A stretch of 46,786 nucleotides of DNA from an uncultured Alistipes sp. (GTDB taxonomy: Bacteria > Bacteroidota > Bacteroidia > Bacteroidales > Rikenellaceae): NCBI GenBank assembly GCA_948442615.1, contig CAOJSG010000012.1:1-46786 (forward strand). The letters are read 5' to 3'. A program made the position numbers and the translations under genes. A model generated the notes under the pieces. The model saw nothing but the letters and a program-made list of their open reading frames with translations. It was not told where the DNA came from and made no database searches. Positions 24,253 to 31,635 of this stretch are shown in pieces; position 1 is the stretch's first letter, and each line of letters opens with the position of its first letter.

Positions 24253-24717
24253 ATGATACAACGCATTCAGACTCTCTACCTGCTGGTCGTCGCGCTGCTT
24301 ACGGGCGCGACGCTGCTGCTGCCGCTGGCCTGGTTCGGCAGCGGCGCCGAGACCTTCACGCTCCATGCCTTCGCCCTGAAAGACGGCGCGGGCGAGGCCG
24401 TGCATTCGACCCCCTACATGGGGGCGCTGCTCGCCGCGGCGACGCTGCTGCCGCTGGCGACGATTTTCCTCTTCAAGCGCCGGATGCTACAGCTGCGCCT
24501 GTGCGCCGTGGAGCTGGTGCTGCTGCTGGGCGCCGTGGCCATGGAGGCGATCTACTACTACCTGAGCTACCGGGTCTTCGCCGATATGGAGTTCCATACG
24601 CAGGGGATGCGGCCCGCCATCGCGCTGCCTGCGGTCTGCCTGCTGTTCGGCTACCTGGCGGCCCGTGCGATCCTGCGCGACGAACTGCTGGTGCGTTCGC
24701 TCGACCGGATCCGCTGA
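24253..24717 (+). CDS. DUF4293 family membrane protein
   Basis: A 154-residue protein with four membrane segments, starting MIQRIQTLYLLVVALLTGATLLLPL, the hallmark N-terminus of DUF4293 in Bacteroidetes. Its function is unknown. It is the last gene of the operon, 19 bp after the glycosyltransferase. Confidence 0.88.
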   Translation: MIQRIQTLYLLVVALLTGATLLLPLAWFGSGAETFTLHAFALKDGAGEAVHSTPYMGALLAAATLLPLATIFLFKRRMLQLRLCAVELVLLLGAVAMEAIYYYLSYRVFADMEFHTQGMRPAIALPAVCLLFGYLAARAILRDELLVRSLDRIR

Positions 24718-25025
24718 CGCGCCTGACGCGGTCGTGCGGCCGGTCTTCTTCCGGCGGCGGCCGGGAACGGACCTCCGCGCGGCGCACTGCCTTCGGGCCG
24801 CCGCTCCGTCGGGTGCGGCGGGGATGCGCGTCCCGATTTCCGATGCGCCGACGCAACGCGTTGCGAATCGGCCCGTCCGGCGTACGAAAAGGGGCCGATA
24901 TGTTTTGTCGGTTCGGGGAAAAATTTTAACTTTACACCGTATTTCCCCTTTTCGATTCGGAATCGTAAGGGGCGCAAGAGCAAAACGAACGATTTTTAAC
25001 TAATTTATATTAAAAAACTTCTCTC
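24718..25025 (+). other. Intergenic stretch with the promoter of the nuclease locus
   Basis: A 308-bp spacer. The first 180 bp are GC-rich with a 14-bp palindrome CGCAACGCGTTGCG at 24852-24865. The last 120 bp turn AT-rich and hold the promoter and a leader of about 85 nt. No ncRNA or riboswitch was recognised. Confidence 0.5.
24904..24934 (+). promoter_or_regulatory. Promoter of the exported nuclease/TonB locus
   Basis: TTTG (24904-24907), a 19-nt gap, then TAACTTTA (24927-24934), one base off TAnnTTTG. It is the only promoter-like sequence I found before the five-gene cluster. No sigma/anti-sigma pair or hybrid two-component regulator is adjacent. Confidence 0.65.
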
Positions 25026-28000
25026 ATGAAAAAGTTCAATCTTTGGAAGTTGCTGTTCTCCGCATGCTTCGCCTGCGCCGCCCTGGCGTTCGCAGGTTGC
25101 GTGGAAGACAACGACGAGGGGATGCCTTATCTCGAGGTGACCCCCCCCCAGCTGGCATTCGATGAGTCGGGTGCTCCCGCCGAGGGTTCGACGGGCAAAT
25201 TCGCCGTCAAGACCAACCGTCCCTGGCAGTTGATCGTCGAGGAAAAGGATGCCGACTGGGTACGTCCTTCCGCGACGGAGGGCAGGGGCAGCGGCGAGGT
25301 GAGCTTCAACCTGCCGGCCACGGTGGGCGGTCGTTCGGCCAAGCTGACGTTCCAGGTTGTCAACCCCTACGGACCCTATATCACCCAGGAGGTGACGCTC
25401 ACGCAGGGTCACGTCGTTCCCGAGCAGCTCATCTACAACGAGACTTTCGGTACGACGGGCAGCAATACGAAGGTCGACGCCTACACCGGCTGGGACAAGA
25501 CGGGCGAGGGCGCCTCGACGGTCACCTACGGCGGCAGCGGCTGCGACATCCGCAGCAACCTGGTCAGCACGTCGTACAGCAACTATGCGGGTTCGGGCGG
25601 TTCGAACCTGATGTTCGGCAGCGGCGAGACGAGCTTCGTCATCAACGACATCACGCTCCCGGCCGACATCGACACCTACACGCTGACCTTCGGCGCCAGC
25701 TACTACCAGGCTCCCAACATCGAGATCTTCAACCAGCTGACCGTGGCGTTCAGCGCCGACGGCCAGGAGTGGACGGAGCCCGTGCCCTATAAGTTCGACG
25801 GTTTCGTGGCCGGCAACAACTGGAACCTCGCCACGATCGACTTCACGCTCGCAAAACACGTCGACGCACTCTACATCAAGTTCATGTCCACCAAGCCGGC
25901 CGACGGCAACTACCGTATCGACGATGTGAAACTCGTCACCAGCAACGGCGGCGAGATCATCAACGTGGGCGAACCCGCACCGCTGACCGTATCGCCTGCC
26001 GAGGTGTCGCTGGAAGGCAAGGCGGGTGCCACGGCCACCCTCACGGTGAAGGCGCTGGCCGCCTGGGAGACCGAACTCTCGGGCGAAGGTTTCACTCTCG
26101 ACGTCACTTCGGGCGAGGCCGGTACGGCGACCGTCACCGTGACGGCGACCGCCGACAACGCTTCGGATGCGGCTGTGGAACTGGGTTCGATCGTCTTCAA
26201 GAGCGGCGACGCCGCCAAGACGGTGACCGTCTCGCAGCAGGCGGCCGGCTCCGCTCCTTCGGGCGATGAAATCGTCACCGATTTCACGGTGGAGGGAACG
26301 TATCCCGCCAGCGGCTTCCCGACCTCCTCGGGCGACAAGAAGATGGGCCCCGAAACCTATAGTTTCGCAGGCGTGACCTACACGCTGGCCGGCGGCGGCA
26401 GCGGCAACGGCTATTACCGCGGCAAGGAGTACCAGGGCACGCGCTATTACCTGATGATCGGCAAGAAGGGCGCCTATATCGATCTGCCGGCCATGGCCGA
26501 CAAGGCGCTGGTTTCGGTCGAGTGCCTCGTTCCCGCCGCAGCGTCGACCAATGTGAAGGTGGGCGTCAGCGCGACGGACGGAACGGTTGTCGCCGGCGGC
26601 GAGGCCATCGTATGGGCTTCGCAGGGCGAGAATGCCGACCGTACGTACACCTACAACCTGTCCGGCACGGAAAAGAATACCTCGTACCGGCTCTTCATCA
26701 CGGCCGATAACACGAACGGCTACAATGCCCAGCTGTACCGGCTGACGCTGAAATACGGCGATGGCGGCACGTCGACCGCTCCGTCGATCTCCGTGAACCC
26801 CTCGTCGCTCGCATTCGCGGCCGCCGGCGACGATACCGGAAAGACGATCGCCGTGACGGTGGCGAACCAGGGCGCCTATAACCTCTACGTCAAGTCGAGC
26901 GACAATACGCAGTTCCCCGTTTCGCTTTCGGGCAGCACTGTGACCGTCAAGGCGCTGGCCAACACGACCGACCAGGCGAAAAACGCCACGGTTACGGTCT
27001 ATCTGGCTACGGCGGAGGGTATGACTCCCGTTGCGGAGAAGACCGTAGCCGTCTCGCAGGAGGCGGACGGCGGCACCGCGACCGACGATATTTTCTACGA
27101 GACCTTCGGTACGCCGGTCAAGGACGGTAATTACTGGCCCTATACGGACAAGAATGCGGCCAATATCAAGTCGGGTTCGGGCTACGTCGAGGGTACGACG
27201 ACCTATAAGAGTTACAGCACGTCGGCGCGCATCGCCAACAGCGCCTCGTCGCCCAATCCTCCCTTCTCGGGCGAGGGCCACTGCTGGTTCCCCTCGGGAA
27301 AGACCATCGACAAGAACTATTTCGAGGTCGACAAGCTGGTGCTGAAGGGCCAGAAGAACCTGACGATCCAGTTCGGCGTCTACGGCAATTCGTCGGCTTA
27401 CGAGACCGGCGCCATCGTGCTGGAGGTTTCCGGCGACGGCACGACGTGGACGAAACTCGACTTCGCGGTGAATGCCGTCGAGGGGGCTTCGCCCGAGTGG
27501 AAACTGGCCAAGATCGACTTCACGCTGGCCAACGCCATCGACTATCTCTATGTGAAATGGTCGTCGGCCGTGGGCAATGCGCGTATGGACGACCTGCGCG
27601 TCTACGAGGGCCAGGGCGGCACGACCGTCGACCTGGGTCAGGGCGGCACGACCGCCACGCTGGAGGTGTCGCCGCTGAGCCTTTCGCTCGGCAATGCGGC
27701 GGGCGCAACCAAGACCTTCGAAATCAAGACGACCGCCGCCTGGACGGCGACCCTCTCCGGCTCGGGCTTCACGCTGGACAAGACCAGCGGCACGGGCGAC
27801 GCCACCGTCACGGTGACCGCTTCGGCCGCCAACACGGAGACGTCGGTCAAGGAGCTGGGTTCGGTCGTCGTGGCGGCTACGGGCGTTGCGGAGAGCAAGA
27901 CCGTCGCCGTGTCGCAGGCCGCAGGGTCGTCGACCGATCCGGGTGACGGCAGCGAGGTTACGGTGGACTTCAGCCGCGGTGCCGACATGGCCTCGCCGGC

Positions 28001-29231
28001 GCTGCCCGGCCGCGACGCCGCTGCGAAGGACGGCACCTACACCATCGACGGCAGGACCTTCACGGTGCATGCGGCCGACAAGTTCTACTGGTGGGAGAAT
28101 ACCTATCAGGACGGCAACCCCGCCTCGCTGTTCATCGGCAAGCAGGGCTCGTATATCGAACTGCCCGCCGTTGCGGGCAAGGCGCTTACGGGCGTGACGC
28201 TCGTGCAGGCGCTCGGCGGCGGCAGCAACGTCAACGTCTCGGTGCAGACGCTCGCGGGCGAGACCGTGACCGGTGGCGACGCCATCGCGATGAATGCCGG
28301 GGATACGGGCGTTTGGACGCTCTCCGGTACGGAGAACAACACCTCCTACCGCATTTACATCGGTTCGAGCAAGAACCTGCATATCGCCAAGCTGACGCTC
28401 TCCTACGGCGAGGGCGGCGGCTCGACGACCACCAAGCCCGAGATCACGGCCGTCGATCCCGCGAAGATCGATTTCGAGGCGGCGGGCGGCACGCAGACCA
28501 TCGCCGTGACGGTGGCCGACCAGGGCGACAACGCCCTCACGGCATCGGGCCTCTCGGGGCTGCTCGGGGCGACGGTCAGCGGCAATACGGTGACCGTGAC
28601 GGCCGAGGCCAACATGGGCGACGCGGTGAACCAGACGCTCACGATCTCGGTGGCCGGCGGTAACAGCGTGGAGGTTCCGGTCAGCATCGCAGCCGGCAAT
28701 ACGGGCGGCAGCGCCCCCGAGGCCGGTACGGTGCTTTGGGCCGAGACCTGGGCTTCGTACGGTGCGAACAGCACGACGTTCACCAGCAACAGCACGCTCG
28801 ACGGCTACGACTACGCCGGACAGACGCTCTACAATCCGGACGGCGCCGACTACAAGGTGACCTACACGGCCGATGCGGGCAATGCCGTGCGCGCCACGAC
28901 CTCTTCGGGCGCCAATATGGTCGATGGCCATCTGTGGTTCAACAAGTCCGCCGCCGGCGAGTGGACGATCTCGCCCATCAAACTCTACGGTGCCACCAGC
29001 CTGACGCTGTCGCATGCGCAGGGTACGAGCGGTTCGGCGCTTGAGGCGCTCTACAGCATCGACGGCACGAGCTGGACCTCGCTCGGTACGCAGAGCGGCG
29101 CGATCGCCGAGAAAACCTATACTTTCAGCGTTCCCGAGGGTACGGAGTCCGTTCAGATCCGGTTCTCGCACCCGTCGTCGAACGGCAAGAACACGCGGGC
29201 CGATTCGTTCGAACTCGCCGTCGGCGAATAA
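25026..29231 (+). CDS. Very large multi-domain BACON lipoprotein
   Basis: A 1401-residue lipoprotein with lipobox LAFAGC (Cys25), so probably on the cell surface. Its domains alternate: BACON (35-128), jelly-roll-like module A (134-305), BACON (317-406), module B (414-580), BACON-like (585-682), A (687-863), BACON (876-966), B (977-1130), BACON-like (1137-1224), A (1235-1401). Module A opens with ETFGT or ETW and has a beta-sandwich pattern like choice-of-anchor or carbohydrate-binding domains. Module B opens with VTDF or VDFSRG and ends in LTLKYG or LTLSYG. No catalytic motif is evident. BACON domains often bind glycans or mucin and space other domains. It is the first gene of the nuclease locus and probably the binding component; the ligand is unknown. 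Confidence 0.85.
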   Translation: MKKFNLWKLLFSACFACAALAFAGCVEDNDEGMPYLEVTPPQLAFDESGAPAEGSTGKFAVKTNRPWQLIVEEKDADWVRPSATEGRGSGEVSFNLPATVGGRSAKLTFQVVNPYGPYITQEVTLTQGHVVPEQLIYNETFGTTGSNTKVDAYTGWDKTGEGASTVTYGGSGCDIRSNLVSTSYSNYAGSGGSNLMFGSGETSFVINDITLPADIDTYTLTFGASYYQAPNIEIFNQLTVAFSADGQEWTEPVPYKFDGFVAGNNWNLATIDFTLAKHVDALYIKFMSTKPADGNYRIDDVKLVTSNGGEIINVGEPAPLTVSPAEVSLEGKAGATATLTVKALAAWETELSGEGFTLDVTSGEAGTATVTVTATADNASDAAVELGSIVFKSGDAAKTVTVSQQAAGSAPSGDEIVTDFTVEGTYPASGFPTSSGDKKMGPETYSFAGVTYTLAGGGSGNGYYRGKEYQGTRYYLMIGKKGAYIDLPAMADKALVSVECLVPAAASTNVKVGVSATDGTVVAGGEAIVWASQGENADRTYTYNLSGTEKNTSYRLFITADNTNGYNAQLYRLTLKYGDGGTSTAPSISVNPSSLAFAAAGDDTGKTIAVTVANQGAYNLYVKSSDNTQFPVSLSGSTVTVKALANTTDQAKNATVTVYLATAEGMTPVAEKTVAVSQEADGGTATDDIFYETFGTPVKDGNYWPYTDKNAANIKSGSGYVEGTTTYKSYSTSARIANSASSPNPPFSGEGHCWFPSGKTIDKNYFEVDKLVLKGQKNLTIQFGVYGNSSAYETGAIVLEVSGDGTTWTKLDFAVNAVEGASPEWKLAKIDFTLANAIDYLYVKWSSAVGNARMDDLRVYEGQGGTTVDLGQGGTTATLEVSPLSLSLGNAAGATKTFEIKTTAAWTATLSGSGFTLDKTSGTGDATVTVTASAANTETSVKELGSVVVAATGVAESKTVAVSQAAGSSTDPGDGSEVTVDFSRGADMASPALPGRDAAAKDGTYTIDGRTFTVHAADKFYWWENTYQDGNPASLFIGKQGSYIELPAVAGKALTGVTLVQALGGGSNVNVSVQTLAGETVTGGDAIAMNAGDTGVWTLSGTENNTSYRIYIGSSKNLHIAKLTLSYGEGGGSTTTKPEITAVDPAKIDFEAAGGTQTIAVTVADQGDNALTASGLSGLLGATVSGNTVTVTAEANMGDAVNQTLTISVAGGNSVEVPVSIAAGNTGGSAPEAGTVLWAETWASYGANSTTFTSNSTLDGYDYAGQTLYNPDGADYKVTYTADAGNAVRATTSSGANMVDGHLWFNKSAAGEWTISPIKLYGATSLTLSHAQGTSGSALEALYSIDGTSWTSLGTQSGAIAEKTYTFSVPEGTESVQIRFSHPSSNGKNTRADSFELAVGE

Positions 29232-29247
29232 CCCCGTCGATTCGGTG

Positions 29248-29288
29248 CAACCTCGCTCCCGGCAGGATCTCCTGCCGGGAGTAGGTTG
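29248..29288 (+). terminator. Strong hairpin between the BACON gene and the endonuclease gene
   Basis: A perfect 12-bp stem CTCCCGGCAGGA/TCCTGCCGGGAG with a 2-nt gap, extended by CAACCT/AGGTTG. It lies 16 bp after the stop. No long T run follows (TCTCTG), so it may stop only part of the transcripts or protect the upstream mRNA. Confidence 0.6.
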
Positions 29289-29332
29289 TCTCTGAAGGTC
29301 GCTTCGGGGCGGGCCGATCAACGATTTACGGA

Positions 29333-30577
29333 ATGATTGCTATGACATCGATTCAGAACAGGATTCGGAACATATTTGCGGTCGTCGGCGCGTGCGTCGC
29401 GGCGGCGGTGCTGATCGCTGCCTGCGGCAAGGACGACGACGGCAAGGGCGGCGGTTCGTCCGTCAACAAGGTGGAGTGGGACCCGGCCGTCACGGTGCGT
29501 CCCGACACGAACGGACAGGTCGTGCTGTTGGTCAGCGGCCGGACGGGCACTCCCTGGTCGGCCGAGATCGTCTCGGGCGACTGGATTTCGTTCGACGTCT
29601 TCCCGCGCGTGGTGAAGACCAAGACCGGAACGGTCGGTACGAGCCTGCATGAGCGCGAGCAGTTCGTCTACTACAAGGCGAACGATACGCGCGAGGAGCG
29701 TACGGCCGAGATCGCCTTCACGTTCGAGGGAGAGGCGCCCGTTCTGCTTCGGCTGGTGCAGTACAGCACCGTTTCGTCCGACGACATCTACCAGACCGGG
29801 CAGGCGTCCGTGTGGCCCGAGATCCCGGTCTACCGCTCCGGCGACAGCTATCAGTATGTGACGCACTACGCCGCGCTCGACGGCTACAACGCCCGCAACT
29901 ACACCCTCTGCTTCGACAAGTCGACCTACACGGCGTCGTGGGTGGCCTATCCGCTGCACGGCGTGCATATCGGTTCGGGCCGTCCGGATCGCGACCCGTG
30001 GGCCTACGATCCCAAGATCGCGGCGCAGTACCAGGCCAACCTGGGCCGCGGCGGCTACGGAGCGGGCTTCGACCGCGGGCATCAGATTCCCAATGCCGAC
30101 CGCAACGGGAATCTGGAGATGCAGTACCAGACCTTCTACTGCTCGAACGCCACGCCGCAGGTCAGCTCGTTCAACCAGCGGATCTGGGCGACGCTCGAGG
30201 GCAAGGTGCGCCGCGACTACGTGTGTCCCGACACGCTCTATGTGGTGACGGGCTGTTATTTCGCCAACCGCAATACGACCACGGTCGACAAGGACGGCCA
30301 GGTGTGCCCCGTTCCGACGCACTATTTCAAGGTGCTGCTGCGGACCGTCCGTGGCAACATCCGCCGAAAGGGCGATCTGCTGCGCGACTATTCCGATGCC
30401 GACCTGCAGACGATCGGCTTCTGGTTCGAGAACCGCTCGGGCTATCCCAATGCGCTTTCGACGTCGGATACGCGGAGCGTGGCCGAGATCGAACGGCAGA
30501 CGGGCTTCACCTTCTTCCCGCAGGTCTCCGACGCGGTCAAGGCGCAGCGCAATCCCTCGGCTTGGGGCGTTCAATAA
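29333..30577 (+). CDS. DNA/RNA non-specific endonuclease, exported lipoprotein
   Basis: A 414-residue protein with a lipobox (LIAAC, Cys31), so an outer-membrane or surface lipoprotein. Residues of about 45-150 look like a BACON-type beta domain (VEWDPAVTV ... TAEIAFTFEGEAPVLLRLVQYS). The rest is a beta-beta-alpha-metal nuclease of the NUC1/EndoG family: the DRGH motif is at residues 247-250 with catalytic His250, and the metal-binding Asn281 lies in FNQRIWATLE. Such enzymes cut DNA and RNA of any sequence. The start may be 29333 or 29342; the second gives the cleaner signal peptide. Mechanism is known from the family; the surface role is inferred. Confidence 0.9.
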   Translation: MIAMTSIQNRIRNIFAVVGACVAAAVLIAACGKDDDGKGGGSSVNKVEWDPAVTVRPDTNGQVVLLVSGRTGTPWSAEIVSGDWISFDVFPRVVKTKTGTVGTSLHEREQFVYYKANDTREERTAEIAFTFEGEAPVLLRLVQYSTVSSDDIYQTGQASVWPEIPVYRSGDSYQYVTHYAALDGYNARNYTLCFDKSTYTASWVAYPLHGVHIGSGRPDRDPWAYDPKIAAQYQANLGRGGYGAGFDRGHQIPNADRNGNLEMQYQTFYCSNATPQVSSFNQRIWATLEGKVRRDYVCPDTLYVVTGCYFANRNTTTVDKDGQVCPVPTHYFKVLLRTVRGNIRRKGDLLRDYSDADLQTIGFWFENRSGYPNALSTSDTRSVAEIERQTGFTFFPQVSDAVKAQRNPSAWGVQ

Positions 30578-30589
30578 AAACTTTTACCG

Positions 30590-31624
30590 ATGAAAAAACG
30601 ACTGATCTTTACCTTGCTGTGCGCCGCGTTCGTGGCGGTGTGCCTGGCCCAGAAGCCCTACAAGGTGATGTTTTACAACCTCGAGAACTTCTTCGACACC
30701 ATCAACGATCCCGAGGTGCGCGACGACGAGTTCACGCCCGAGGGCCCCAAAAAGTGGAATTCGGCCAAGTATTTCAAGAAACTGGGCAACATCGAGCGCG
30801 TGCTGTTCGACCTGGCGGCCGCCGATAAGAACTACCCGGCGGTGATCGGCGTTTCGGAGGTCGAGACCCGTTCGGTGCTGGAGGACATCGTCGCCGCGCC
30901 CAAGCTGGCGCCGGCGAACTACCGCATCGTCCACTACGACTCGCCCGAGGCGCGCGGCGTCGACGTGGCCTTCATGTACCGGCCCGACGTCTTCAAGCTG
31001 GAGGGTAGCTACCCGGTGAAGACCGTCATTCCGTCGCTGCCCAACTTCCGGACCCGCGACATCCTGACGATGTGGGGCACCATCGAGGAGGAGCCCTTCT
31101 TCTTCATGGTGGCGCACTGGCCTTCGCGGCTGGGCGGCAAGGACGCCTCGGAGTTCAAGCGGATCGCCGTAGGCGAGCAGATGCGCCGCATCGCCGACTC
31201 GGTGCTGAAGATCAACCCTGCGACCAAGGTGATCGCCATGGGCGACTTCAACGACGACCCGACCGACCCGAGCATCGCCGAGGGGCTGGGCGCCCGGGCG
31301 AAGATGAAGGAGCTCGGCAAGGGCGATTTCTACAATCCGTTCGCCGACATGCTCAAGGCGGGGCTCGGCACGCTGGCCTACGGCGACGCGTGGAACCTGT
31401 TCGACAACATCGTGGTGACGGAGAACCTGGCCACGGGGTCGGAAGGGGCGCTGAAGCTGCGGAAGGCCCCCGGCTCGAAATTCTACGGCAACATTTTCAA
31501 ACAATACTATATGGTGCAGAAGGAGGGCTCGTTCAGAGGCTATCCGCTCCGCACGTACGTGGGTAACAATTTCCAGGGCGGCTACAGCGACCACTTCCCC
31601 GTATACATCTACTTCGCCAAATAA
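30590..31624 (+). CDS. Secreted endonuclease/exonuclease/phosphatase family protein
   Basis: A 344-residue protein with a signal peptide (MKKRLIFTLLCAAFVAVCLA) and no lipobox, so periplasmic or secreted. The EEP fold motifs are present: FYNLENFFD near residue 30, GVSEVETRSVLEDI near 85, the catalytic GDFND (residues 218-222) and SDHFPV (Ser333-Asp334-His335). EEP enzymes cleave phosphodiester or phosphoester bonds, as in DNase I and exonuclease III. Within this locus it would shorten nucleic acid fragments or remove phosphate. The gap from the previous stop is 12 bp. Confidence 0.9.
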   Translation: MKKRLIFTLLCAAFVAVCLAQKPYKVMFYNLENFFDTINDPEVRDDEFTPEGPKKWNSAKYFKKLGNIERVLFDLAAADKNYPAVIGVSEVETRSVLEDIVAAPKLAPANYRIVHYDSPEARGVDVAFMYRPDVFKLEGSYPVKTVIPSLPNFRTRDILTMWGTIEEEPFFFMVAHWPSRLGGKDASEFKRIAVGEQMRRIADSVLKINPATKVIAMGDFNDDPTDPSIAEGLGARAKMKELGKGDFYNPFADMLKAGLGTLAYGDAWNLFDNIVVTENLATGSEGALKLRKAPGSKFYGNIFKQYYMVQKEGSFRGYPLRTYVGNNFQGGYSDHFPVYIYFAK

Positions 31625-31635
31625 ACTGTTCGTAT

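Noticed and set aside
25005..29321. A 1438-residue open frame on the minus strand opposite the BACON lipoprotein
   Set aside because: It mirrors the repeats of the real gene and has no recognisable domains.
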